Source: Spirochaeta thermophila DSM 6578 (GTDB taxonomy: Bacteria > Spirochaetota > Spirochaetia > Winmispirales > Winmispiraceae). Taken from it: DNA of 64,000 bases. The notes below the pieces were generated by a model. The model did not search any database. It saw nothing but the letters and a program-made list of their open reading frames with translations, and was not told the DNA's origin. Shown in pieces: positions 8,387 through 16,780 of this stretch. Location of the stretch: NCBI RefSeq assembly GCF_000184345.1, contig NC_017583.1:62001-126000 (forward strand), in the 5' to 3' direction. Both the position numbers and the translations under genes were made by a program. The number at the start of each line of letters is the position of its first letter. The first letter of the stretch is position 1.

Positions 8387-9502
8387 ATGAAACGGTGGTA
8401 CCATGTGTGCGTGGCGGTCTTATTGGTAGTGACGGGCTGTACGACCCCACCTGCAGAGAGGACGGAGTCGACCGCTCCTCCTACGGTCTCTGCGGAGGAC
8501 GAGATCGAGGCGATGATGGGCCGTGCTTCTTCCCTGCTCGACGAGGGGGCGTTCTCCGAGGGGCTTTCGCTCATGGCGAGGGTCTTGTCCCGGGCCGAGG
8601 CCGAGGGAAGGAGGGATCTTGCGGCCCGTGTGAGGGAGAGACTCGAGAGGCTGGAAGACCAGCTCGTGCTCGAGCCCTCGACCCCGTGGTTGGAGGAGGG
8701 GCTCACGCAGCGGACGGCTTCCACGCTCAGGGTCGAGCTCCAACCCGAGGTGATCCTCTCCTACACCGGTTCGGGCGGCAAGGTGGTGGTGCCGGACGTG
8801 CCGGTCGTGTTCTCCTTCGTGAGCGGCGGGGGGAGGGTTTCACAGCGTGTGGTACGCACGAATGAATACGGGCAGGCAGGGACGGTGATCCTCTCGTTCG
8901 ACGATCCCAAGGAGGAACAGATCGTGGAGGCCCGGGTGGTGGTCGAGGAAGGAGATTCCCGCCTGGCCTTCGACCGGCTCGTGGTGCGTTTCGTCTATCG
9001 AGCGCCGTCCCGGAAGGTGGTGCTCCTTCCCTTGGTGCGGCCGGGGGAAGAGGAGGGAACGATCGCCGAGGTCCTGAAGGAGGCGCTCGCGGGTATTCCC
9101 TATGTGGTGCAGTTGTACGAGGGTGACCTCTCATCCGGGCTCTTCATTCAGGCCTTCCGGGGGGAGCGGGATGCCCTGGAGCAGGTGAAGCAGACGGAGG
9201 ATACCGCCTATGCCCTGCTGGTGCTCGTGGAGTCGACGGGGGTCTTCCCTCTGGAGCTGGGGGGGAGAACCTACAAGCTCTACGTAGCCGAGGGGAGGGC
9301 GGATGTCCGGCTCGTGCGCATCGAAGATGGCGCCCTCCTCTACGAGAAGGTGCTGGAGCGGAACAGGGAGGCGGGCACGCATGGTCAGGGGCCGACCGAG
9401 GATCGTGCCGCCCTGGATGTGGTGAGGGGCCTCGTGGAGGATGTACGGGTCTTTTTCAGGGAGCATGGGACGGAGCTGGTGGAGGGGCTCACGGGGGAGT
9501 GA
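8387..9502 (+). CDS. Lipoprotein with Ig-like (Big_1-like) and CsgG/LPP20-like regions
   Basis: 371 residues. The start at 8387 is fixed by AAGGAGGTGACG directly upstream; the lipobox is VVTGC. Residues about 30-90 are helical and charged. Residues about 100-200 read as an Ig-like domain (VPVVFSFVSGGGRVSQRVV...TNEYGQAGTVILSF, typical of Big_1/invasin domains). The C-terminal 170 residues (KVVLLPLVRPGEE... YALLVLVESTG... DGALLYEKVLERN) resemble the LPP20/CsgG-type periplasmic fold. Last gene of the 5561-9502 operon; an inverted repeat follows the stop. Function unknown. Confidence 0.7.
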   Translation: MKRWYHVCVAVLLVVTGCTTPPAERTESTAPPTVSAEDEIEAMMGRASSLLDEGAFSEGLSLMARVLSRAEAEGRRDLAARVRERLERLEDQLVLEPSTPWLEEGLTQRTASTLRVELQPEVILSYTGSGGKVVVPDVPVVFSFVSGGGRVSQRVVRTNEYGQAGTVILSFDDPKEEQIVEARVVVEEGDSRLAFDRLVVRFVYRAPSRKVVLLPLVRPGEEEGTIAEVLKEALAGIPYVVQLYEGDLSSGLFIQAFRGERDALEQVKQTEDTAYALLVLVESTGVFPLELGGRTYKLYVAEGRADVRLVRIEDGALLYEKVLERNREAGTHGQGPTEDRAALDVVRGLVEDVRVFFREHGTELVEGLTGE

Positions 9503-9522
9503 AGAGGGGGACGGTCATGCCG

Positions 9523-9545
9523 GGATGTGCAGATTCTGCACATCC
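9523..9545 (+). terminator. Inverted repeat, probable terminator of the lipoprotein operon
   Basis: GGATGTGCA (9523-9531) pairs with TGCACATCC (9537-9545) around a 5-nt loop, followed by TTT. It lies 20 bp after the 9502 stop and 70 bp before addB. The U tract is short, so termination may be partial. Confidence 0.5.
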
Positions 9546-9616
9546 TTTCGTGTAGAGTCTACGTACACGGGCCTCGTGAAGGACGTGGACCATGATGTGC
9601 TCGAAAGGAGTCTTCG

Positions 9617-12217
9617 ATGAAGGTAGAGGTGTGCGACCGACCCGAGGAGGTGTCCGAACGGGTGGGTCGTCTTCTCGATGAGGGGTGGTGCGTGGTCTTT
9701 CCCTCGGAGGTGGTGCGGCGTTCGTTCCTGGTGACGTTCGCCCGCCGCTGGGGGGGGATCGATGCGGGACGGCTCTACACGTGGGACCGTTTCGTGAGGG
9801 ATCGGTTCGTCGGTCAGGGGAGGCTCCCTGCAGGTCCTCTCCACAGGGTGTGGGCAGCAGGGGTGCTCCTCTCCCGGGAAGAGGCTTCGTCGTATCTCGG
9901 GCCGGTCTTCGGCGAGGTGTGGGAGCGGGGGGGGCTCGAGGGGTTCCTCGCCTCCGTGCTTCCGGAGGTCCTCCTCCTGGATCTCGGTGGGCGGGGCGAT
10001 GCCCCTTGGGATCGGGCACTCTCCTGGCTCGCGGAGGGATACAGGAAGGTGCTCGAGGAGGCAGGGCTCTACGAGGCCGAGGACGAGGTGAAGCGGGCGG
10101 CGAGGGAGGGGAGGGCGCCCGAAGCGCGGGTGGCGGTGGTGTATCCCGAGCTCTACACCGCGGTGGGGGTCCCCTGGGAGGACCTGGGGGCTTCCTGGCT
10201 GGGGCTCTCGCTGCGTGCGTGTGTTCCGGAGGATGCCCCGGTCCTCGTCTGCTATCCGGATGCGGTGAGCGAGGTGCGGGCTGCGCTCATGGAGGTGAGG
10301 GAGGCGCTCAAGGAGGGGGAGGAGGTGGATCTCGTGGTTGCGGACAGGGGGCTCGTGGGGCTCCTTTCGGAGGAGGCCGATCTCCTCGGTATCCCCCTTT
10401 CGCCGGAGGTGGGGAGGGCCTTGCGGGAGGTGTCGGGGGTGCGCGTACTCTTCCTCCTGGACGAGGCCCGGAGGGCGGGATGGGACTTCGACTCGGTGCG
10501 GGACCTGTTCCTCGCCGGAGACGTGCCCTGGAGGGAGGGGTGGGGTGAGGCGGTGAGGGAGGCGGTGGAGGGGAAGGTGTGGAACTGTGAGGCGTGGGAG
10601 CGGGTGGGGAGGGTGGGTGAATTCCTCAGGGACGCGCGAGGTGTGATGGAGACGGAATCGTTCGGTGCGCTTCGGGAGGCCCTGGACTCGTGGGTGCGGA
10701 GGTGGTTGGAAGAGTGGGCGGACGATGCGGAGCGACGGGCGTGGGGGTTTGCGAGGGGGCTCCTCGTCCAGCTGTCCTTGCTCGAGGGCAGGACCGGCGT
10801 AAGGGTGAAGAGGCCGTGGGAGGTGTGGATCGAGGCCCTGAAGGCGGTTCCGTATGTGCCCGGGGGAGGTGAGGGTGTGCCGGTGTATCCCTACCGCGTG
10901 AGTGCAGGGGCGGTGGGCGGGCGGCGGTGGGTGTTGGGGGCCTCGGCAGAGGGGGTGGAGGTGGCCTCGATCCCTGTGGAGTTCCTGCCCGAAGACGAGC
11001 GGGGGCGGCTCGGGGTCTCCACCCGTCGCTTCACGGAGTCGTTCGTGTACGCGTACCTGAGGAGCGGGGCGAGGATGAGCATGCACCGGGTGCAGGGGGA
11101 TATGACCCACGAGGTGCCTTCGGTGTTCCTCCTGGAGGGGACCGTGGAGGAGCGGGGGATGGTCGAGGACCACCCCCTTGCGGTGGAGCAGAGGGTGTGG
11201 AGAGGGGAGGTGGTGGAGGTGCGGCCGGTGCAGGCGATGGTGGATGGATTCCGGCGGGCGGCTGAGGTGCGGGGATGGTGGGGGAAAGGGGCGGAGCCTC
11301 TCGGAGGGGTGGCGAGGGAACTTCTGGAGCGGCACGGGATGCGGAGGGGGAATGAACTCCTCCTCTCCCCTACGGTGGTGCAGGGTTTCTACGAGTGCGG
11401 GCTCAGGGCGTGGTATGAGCGGGTGGGAGGCCTGGAGGAGGCTTCGTTCCGTCCCGGGTTCGTGGATCGTCGAAGCCTCGGGATCGTGTACCACGCGTTG
11501 CTGGAGGAGGTCTTCTCTCCCTATGTGGGGAGGCTCCTCTCCGAGGTGAGGCTTCCCGGGGACTTCCGGGCCAGAGTGAAGGAGGTCCTCGATGCCCACG
11601 GGGCGGTGGTTGAGGAGTTCATCGAGATCGTCGCGGATCGGGTCACTGCACGGCTCGAGGGCGTGATCGAACGGCTCAAGGGGCTCTTTCCAGGTACGGG
11701 CGCCAAGGTGGGGCGGATCGAAGGGTGGGAACGATCGCCGATCGCGGAGGGGCTTGCCTTGAGGGGGAGGCTCGACCTCCTCGTGGAGGACGGTGCGGGC
11801 AACCCGGTGCTCTTCGATTTCAAGTATACGAACGTCCCCTCCTTCCCCCATTCGGACAAACTCGAAGCGGGGCGACGGTTCGAGATGCAGCTTCTCCTCT
11901 ACGCCCTGCTCCTCAAGAAGCAGGAGGACAGGCTCGTGGAGGATGCCCTCTATGTGGCAGTGGAAAAGGACGACTTGCTTTCCCTGAGGAAGCGGCTGGG
12001 TAACAGGGGAAACAAAAATACGCAAGTGTATCGGGATGACGAGGGACTTGAGGGCCTCTTCGAGCGCCTCGAGCGAACGCTTGTGGAAATCGGGCAAAGG
12101 ATGGAGGGGGGAGAGATCTCCTATGCGGAGGACCGCAATGTCTGTACCACAGGAGGAGGGGGATGCCCGTTCCGTCGGGTATGTAGGGTTCGGTATACCG
12201 TGAGGGAGGCGGAATGA
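9617..12217 (+). CDS. addB: AddB-like subunit: inactivated-helicase/PD-(D/E)XK nuclease with Fe-S cysteines
   Basis: 866 residues. The C-terminal 280 residues form a RecB-type nuclease: GRLDLLVEDGAGNPVLFDFKY carries the D...DxK metal-binding core. Four cysteines are placed as in the AddB iron-sulfur staple: one early (FYECGLRAWYER) and three near the C terminus (CTTGGGGCPFRRVC). The N-terminal part is helicase-like but has no Walker A motif, as in AddB. With AddA it would process double-strand DNA ends for RecA loading. Start ATG follows AAAGGAG. The stop overlaps the addA start (ATGA). A PD-(D/E)XK exonuclease of another subfamily is the only realistic alternative. Confidence 0.82.
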   Translation: MKVEVCDRPEEVSERVGRLLDEGWCVVFPSEVVRRSFLVTFARRWGGIDAGRLYTWDRFVRDRFVGQGRLPAGPLHRVWAAGVLLSREEASSYLGPVFGEVWERGGLEGFLASVLPEVLLLDLGGRGDAPWDRALSWLAEGYRKVLEEAGLYEAEDEVKRAAREGRAPEARVAVVYPELYTAVGVPWEDLGASWLGLSLRACVPEDAPVLVCYPDAVSEVRAALMEVREALKEGEEVDLVVADRGLVGLLSEEADLLGIPLSPEVGRALREVSGVRVLFLLDEARRAGWDFDSVRDLFLAGDVPWREGWGEAVREAVEGKVWNCEAWERVGRVGEFLRDARGVMETESFGALREALDSWVRRWLEEWADDAERRAWGFARGLLVQLSLLEGRTGVRVKRPWEVWIEALKAVPYVPGGGEGVPVYPYRVSAGAVGGRRWVLGASAEGVEVASIPVEFLPEDERGRLGVSTRRFTESFVYAYLRSGARMSMHRVQGDMTHEVPSVFLLEGTVEERGMVEDHPLAVEQRVWRGEVVEVRPVQAMVDGFRRAAEVRGWWGKGAEPLGGVARELLERHGMRRGNELLLSPTVVQGFYECGLRAWYERVGGLEEASFRPGFVDRRSLGIVYHALLEEVFSPYVGRLLSEVRLPGDFRARVKEVLDAHGAVVEEFIEIVADRVTARLEGVIERLKGLFPGTGAKVGRIEGWERSPIAEGLALRGRLDLLVEDGAGNPVLFDFKYTNVPSFPHSDKLEAGRRFEMQLLLYALLLKKQEDRLVEDALYVAVEKDDLLSLRKRLGNRGNKNTQVYRDDEGLEGLFERLERTLVEIGQRMEGGEISYAEDRNVCTTGGGGCPFRRVCRVRYTVREAE

Positions 12218-15200
12218 ACCTGAACGAGGATCAGAGACGAGCAGTGGAGACGGAGAAGACCGCGGTGGTGATCGCGGGAGCGGGCTCGGGGAAGACCCGG
12301 GTCCTCACCGAGCGGTACCTCAGGCTGGTGAAGAACGGGATGCAGCCTTCCCGGATACTCGCCCTCACCTTCACGCGAAAGGCTGCGGCGGAGATGCACG
12401 AGCGGATTTCCCGGGGGATCCGTGGGCTCGCCCGTTCGAGTCCCGGGCTGTTGGAAGATTTCGAGAACGCGCACATCTCCACGCTCGACAGCTTCTGCGC
12501 CCTCGTCTTGCGGCCCCATGCCCTTGGGTTTGGGATACGACCGGATTTCGGGATGTGTGCGGCGGAGGATCTGGAGGGACTCGAGAGCAGGGCCCTCTCG
12601 TTCCTCGGTTCGAAGAAGGGGCTTTCCGGGGTGAGCCGGCTTATCCACTCCTGGGGGCTCGATCGGGTGGTGAACGACTTCCTATGCCACTACGGGAGGA
12701 ACCACGCCATAGTAGGGGCTACCCCGGATCCGGAGGAGTGGGAGGAGTGGTACCAGGAGAAGCTGGAGGAAGTCTTCACTTCGGTGGATGAGGGGATGGA
12801 GAGGTGTGGGGATCTCGTGCGGGAGTGCGCAGGTGAGGCCGCCATTCTCGAAGCGGAGAGGAAACGCGAGAAGAGGAAGGTGAGTGAGAGTATCGGGAAG
12901 CTCATAGATGCCGGCACGATGTGGGAGGATGTGGAGGAGGCGTGGGCCCGGGTGAGGTCCCGGTGGGATGAGGGGGGCGGGCGGGCTCCGGTTCCAGAGG
13001 TGGTGAGAGAATGGCGTAGTGCCCTGGATGAGGTGGTCTCCAAAGTCGGAGACCGTGTCAGTGTGAAAGAATTGGGCGATACGATAGACACTCTCAAGCA
13101 AGAGCTTGGAGTGGGGAAGAAACCTCCTTCGTCTTCGCTCGGCACTCTCTCCAAGGATCTCGTCGCGCTCCTGGAGCGGAGGGAGGAGACCTCCTCGCTC
13201 TTTGGGGTGCTCGCGGAGTGGCACAGGGAGGTGGAGCGGTTCAAGAAGGAGCGGAACCTGCTCACCTTCGGGGATGTGATGCACCTGGTCCTCACGCTGC
13301 TCAAGGAGGAGAAGGGGGTGCGGGAGTTCTACAAGGGCCGGTTCGACGCCATCCTGGTGGACGAGTTCCAGGACAACAACGGCCTTCAGAGGGATCTCCT
13401 CTACCTGCTCGCGGAACGCAAGGGGCGGTGTGCCGACGGGGTTCCTTCGTTCGAGGATCTCGAGCCGGGCAAGCTCTTCGTGGTGGGGGACGAGAAGCAG
13501 TCGATCTATCTCTTCAGGGGGGCGGATGTGGGCGTGTTCCTCGATCTCAAAGAGAGGGCAAACAAGTCCTCCCATGGCGAGGTGATAAGGCTTCCGCACA
13601 ACTACAGGTCGGAGCCGGGTCTCCTCGAGGCCGTGAACAGGATGGCAGGGGCCTTTCCGGAGGAGATGAGGGGGGGGATCGAGTTTCTCCCTGCCGAGGC
13701 GGGGAGGGAAGGTGCGGGTTTCACGCCCCGGATCGAGGCCGGCGTGTACGTGAAAGGGGAGGAGGAAGCGAGGGCGGAGGGACGGGATCTCGTGGATGCG
13801 GGGACTGCGGAGGCGTGGTGGGTGGCCGGTCGGATCCGGAGGTGGGTGGAGGAAGGAGCCCTCATGGTGAGGGATGGGGAGGGGGTGCGGCCGGTGCGGT
13901 ACGGGGATGTCGCGGTGCTCATGCGTACGGGGACCAACCAGCTCGCCTTCGAGCGGGCCTTCAGGGCGCACGGGATACCCTACACGGCCTCCTACAGCAG
14001 GAATCTCTTCCTCGAAGGGCCTGCGAACGATCTTTTTTCCTGGCTCTTCATCGCGGTGTACCCGCACGATCTCCTCTCGTATGCCGCGGTGTTGAGGGGA
14101 CCGCTCGTGGGGCTCTCGGATGCCGGTATCCTCAGGCTCATCGAGCGGGAGGAGGGGTGTTTTTCCCTTCCTCCGGAGGAGGCAAGAGGTGTGCTGGGGG
14201 ATGAGGCCGAACGGTATGAGCGGGCGCGGGAGATATACCACTGGTTGGCTTCGCACAGGGACAGGGTGGTGCACGAGCGTCTCCTCAGGTACCTGTGGGT
14301 CGACTGCGGGTATCGTATGGTCCTCCTCGGCCAAGAACATCTCCACCCCTTTCTCAGGTTCTACGACGAGCTCGTCGCGTTCGTGCGGAGGTGGGAGGAG
14401 AGGCCGCTTGCGAGGTGTCTCGACGAGGTGAAAGAGCAGCTCGGTCGTTACGGCCGCGTGGATGTGGAGGAGGGGGGGGGAGGAGATGCGGTGCGGATCA
14501 TGACGATCCATGCCGCGAAGGGACTCGAGTTTCCCGTGGTGGTGCTCGCCTCGTGTGGGGCCGAGAGCCGCCGGGAAGGGGAGGGGAAGATGCCGTACTT
14601 CATGGTGGAGGGGGCGCCTGTCTTCGGGTTCGAGGGGGATGATGGGGGGAAGAAGGAGAACCCCCTCTACAGGCGGGCCGCAGAGGAGGTGAAGAGGAGG
14701 GAAGGAGAGGAGATGCTTCGGCTCCTCTATGTGGCTCTCACGAGGGCCGAATGTCATCTTCTCGTCACCGGTGAGTGGAGGGGTGCGGTGGGGAAGAAGA
14801 AGGGGAATGGGTCGGAGGACGGGTCGAAGAAAACGGTCCTTTCGTTCATGTCGCTTCTCTTCGAGATGACGGAGGAGGAGCCTGAGGTGCGGTTCCGGGC
14901 CGATCGGGAGGGAATCGAAGGGGTGGAGTGGCGCGATCCGGAGAGGATTCCGGGGATCACCGAGGAGGATCTGCGGAAGCGGATCGGTTCGGGGAGTCGG
15001 GGGGGGCGATGGGAGGAGGCGGCGCGGTGGTATGAGGAGGTGGACGAGGGGGTGGGGAGGGTGAGGCCGGGTGCGGTGAGTGTGAGCGTGCTCGCGGGGG
15101 AGTGGGAGGCGGAGCGGAGGGGGGAGGCGACGGGGAAGGGGGCGGTGTTCGGGAGCCTGGTGCACCGGGGGATGGTGTTGTGGGCGCGGTTGGGGGACGA

Positions 15201-15663
15201 GGGGCGGGTGAGGGAGGCGTTGAGGGGGGAGGCGCTGGCGTGGGGGGGGGATGGTGAGTGGGGAGAGGTGGACAGGGCGTGTGAGGAGGCGACCGCGCTG
15301 GTGCGGAGGTGGGCGGGGAGTGAGGTGGGGAGGGAGGTGCTGGGGAATGGTGCGGGGTGGGAGGTGGAGTGTGCGGCGGAGTGGGAGGGGTGGGTGGTGC
15401 ATGGGGTGATGGATGCGGTGTGGGTGGGGGATGGGGTGGTGCGGATCTACGAGTGGAAGACCGAGGAGGAGCCGGATGTGGAGCGCTACCGGGCCCAGCT
15501 CTTCCTGTACGGGCTCATCGCGAGCAGGGTATGGCCGGGGAGACGGGTGGAGTGTGTGCTGGGGGTGCCGGGGGGTGGGGTGTGGCGGGGGGAGTGGGGG
15601 ATGGGGGGGGAGTGGGAGGAGGTGGCGGGATGGGTGCGGGGGAGGCTTGGGATCACCAGGTGA
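12214..15663 (+). CDS. addA: AddA-like ATP-dependent helicase/nuclease (UvrD superfamily)
   Basis: 1149 residues. Superfamily 1 helicase motifs are all present: I AGAGSGKT (about residues 21-28), Ia ALTFTRKAAAEM, II ILVDEFQD, III GDEKQSIYLFRGAD, IV/V MTIHAAKGLEFPVVVL, VI LYVALTRAECHLLV. The C-terminal domain has the RecB nuclease core, MDAVW...VVRIYEWKT (D...ExK). It forms the AddAB-type end-resection complex with the overlapping upstream gene. The last 600 bp are extremely G-rich on the coding strand. The 3' end overlaps convergent fabH by 11 bp. Confidence 0.9.
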   Translation: MNLNEDQRRAVETEKTAVVIAGAGSGKTRVLTERYLRLVKNGMQPSRILALTFTRKAAAEMHERISRGIRGLARSSPGLLEDFENAHISTLDSFCALVLRPHALGFGIRPDFGMCAAEDLEGLESRALSFLGSKKGLSGVSRLIHSWGLDRVVNDFLCHYGRNHAIVGATPDPEEWEEWYQEKLEEVFTSVDEGMERCGDLVRECAGEAAILEAERKREKRKVSESIGKLIDAGTMWEDVEEAWARVRSRWDEGGGRAPVPEVVREWRSALDEVVSKVGDRVSVKELGDTIDTLKQELGVGKKPPSSSLGTLSKDLVALLERREETSSLFGVLAEWHREVERFKKERNLLTFGDVMHLVLTLLKEEKGVREFYKGRFDAILVDEFQDNNGLQRDLLYLLAERKGRCADGVPSFEDLEPGKLFVVGDEKQSIYLFRGADVGVFLDLKERANKSSHGEVIRLPHNYRSEPGLLEAVNRMAGAFPEEMRGGIEFLPAEAGREGAGFTPRIEAGVYVKGEEEARAEGRDLVDAGTAEAWWVAGRIRRWVEEGALMVRDGEGVRPVRYGDVAVLMRTGTNQLAFERAFRAHGIPYTASYSRNLFLEGPANDLFSWLFIAVYPHDLLSYAAVLRGPLVGLSDAGILRLIEREEGCFSLPPEEARGVLGDEAERYERAREIYHWLASHRDRVVHERLLRYLWVDCGYRMVLLGQEHLHPFLRFYDELVAFVRRWEERPLARCLDEVKEQLGRYGRVDVEEGGGGDAVRIMTIHAAKGLEFPVVVLASCGAESRREGEGKMPYFMVEGAPVFGFEGDDGGKKENPLYRRAAEEVKRREGEEMLRLLYVALTRAECHLLVTGEWRGAVGKKKGNGSEDGSKKTVLSFMSLLFEMTEEEPEVRFRADREGIEGVEWRDPERIPGITEEDLRKRIGSGSRGGRWEEAARWYEEVDEGVGRVRPGAVSVSVLAGEWEAERRGEATGKGAVFGSLVHRGMVLWARLGDEGRVREALRGEALAWGGDGEWGEVDRACEEATALVRRWAGSEVGREVLGNGAGWEVECAAEWEGWVVHGVMDAVWVGDGVVRIYEWKTEEEPDVERYRAQLFLYGLIASRVWPGRRVECVLGVPGGGVWRGEWGMGGEWEEVAGWVRGRLGITR

Positions 15664-16639
15664 TGAGGTTGCCTCCGTAGGTGAGCCCGGCACCGAATCC
15701 CACGGTGAGGATGCGATCCCCCCGTGAGAGGAGCCTTTTCCTGTTCATCTCGTCGAGGGCGAGGGGGATGGAGGCCGCGGAGGTGTTCGCGTACTCCTCC
15801 AGGTTGAGGTAGAACTTTTCCATGGGTATACCCAGGCGCTGGGAGCAGGACTGGATGATGCGGACGTTGGCCTGATGGGGGACGATGTAGGCGATGTCGT
15901 CGATCGTGAGACCGTTCCGTCGTAAGAGTTTCTCGATGATCTTGCCCATGGCGCTCACTGCGAACAGGTAGACCTTTTTGCCGTTCATCTGTACATAGAA
16001 GTCCTTTTCTTCCTCAGGGGTGAAGGTGAGGGGGTGGCGGGATCCTCCCTTGGGTCTCAGGAGGGCGAGGGCGTCGTTTCCGAGGGAGCGGAGCACGCTG
16101 TCAATCACGCGACTCTTTCCATCAGGAGAGGGACCTACGAGTACGGCCCCGGCGGCATCGCCGAAGAGGACACAGGTGTTGCGGTCGTTCCAGTTGAGGA
16201 TCCTGCTGTTCACCTCGGTCCCTATCACGAGGACGTAGCGTGCCCGCCCGGCCTTGATGTAGCAGGCAGCGGTCTCAAGGCCGTAGACGAAGCCGGTGCA
16301 CGCGGCGGTGATGTCCATGGCCGCGGCCCGTGTGCAGGAGAGGTTGTCCTGGATGATACAGGCGGTGGCCGGATAGCTCAGGTAGTCGGGGGTGGAGGTG
16401 GCCACGAGGACCATGTCCACCTCTTCGGGAGCGATGCCTGCGCTCTCAAGGGCCCGGGATGCAGCGATGGTGCCGAGATCGGAGGCTGCCTCGTGATCTG
16501 CGGCGATGTGTCTGGCCCTGATCCCGGTGTGGGAGTGGATCCACTCGTCGGAGGTGTCCACCATGGTGGCGAGTTCTTCGTTCGTGAGCCGCCGGGGGGG
16601 AGCGTAGGATCCGGTGGAGAGGATGGCAGGCTGCGTCAT
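15653..16639 (-). CDS. fabH: 3-oxoacyl-[acyl-carrier-protein] synthase III
   Basis: 328 residues, the family's normal length. The catalytic triad is visible: Cys114 in TAACTGFVYG, His255 in IVPHQANVR and Asn285 in YANTSAAS. It condenses acetyl-CoA (or a branched acyl-CoA) with malonyl-ACP to start fatty-acid synthesis. I choose the ATG at 16639 because GAAGGAG ends 8 nt upstream; a GTG at 16642 directly precedes it. Monocistronic, not in a fab cluster, so paralogues elsewhere are possible. Confidence 0.95.
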   Translation of the reverse strand: MTQPAILSTGSYAPPRRLTNEELATMVDTSDEWIHSHTGIRARHIAADHEAASDLGTIAASRALESAGIAPEEVDMVLVATSTPDYLSYPATACIIQDNLSCTRAAAMDITAACTGFVYGLETAACYIKAGRARYVLVIGTEVNSRILNWNDRNTCVLFGDAAGAVLVGPSPDGKSRVIDSVLRSLGNDALALLRPKGGSRHPLTFTPEEEKDFYVQMNGKKVYLFAVSAMGKIIEKLLRRNGLTIDDIAYIVPHQANVRIIQSCSQRLGIPMEKFYLNLEEYANTSAASIPLALDEMNRKRLLSRGDRILTVGFGAGLTYGGNLITW

Positions 16640-16670
16640 CACATGTACTCCTTCGGGGAATATGTGAGCA

Positions 16671-16699
16671 AAGATAAAGGAGAGTCGTTATTCGGTCAA
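16671..16699 (-). promoter_or_regulatory. fabH promoter
   Basis: Minus-strand TTGACC (16694-16699), 17-bp spacer, TATCTT (16671-16676). No FapR-like palindrome was noticed between it and the start. Confidence 0.55.
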
Positions 16700-16716
16700 T
16701 GGCCGAAAAAAGGGAA

Positions 16717-16745
16717 TTGACGCCGTTCCTGAGGGGCACTAGACT
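16717..16745 (+). promoter_or_regulatory. Promoter of the alpha-2-macroglobulin/pbpC operon
   Basis: TTGACG (16717-16722), 17-bp spacer, TAGACT (16740-16745). It is followed by GGAGGAAGG just before the GTG start at 16781. The -35 regions of this promoter and the divergent fabH promoter are about 20 bp apart. Confidence 0.6.
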
Positions 16746-16780
16746 GAAAAGAGGAGTTCTTTTCGAAAAAGGAGGAAGGT

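Noticed and set aside
9503-9616. Palindromic GTAGAGTCTAC near 9551-9561 as a regulator site for addB
   Set aside because: Short and uncentred on any convincing promoter; left unassigned beyond the adjacent terminator-like hairpin.
9515-12097. 860-codon open frame antisense to addB
   Set aside because: Low-complexity Pro/His/Arg-rich product with no ribosome site; a by-product of GC-rich codon use in the real gene, whose nuclease motifs are clear.
13032-13052. GGTCTCC...GGAGACC inverted repeat in a lower-GC patch of addA
   Set aside because: Short, inside coding sequence, no promoter or gene start nearby.
12682-15693. 1003-codon open frame antisense to addA
   Set aside because: Runs opposite to all helicase motifs, product is Pro/His-rich and has no domain or start signal.
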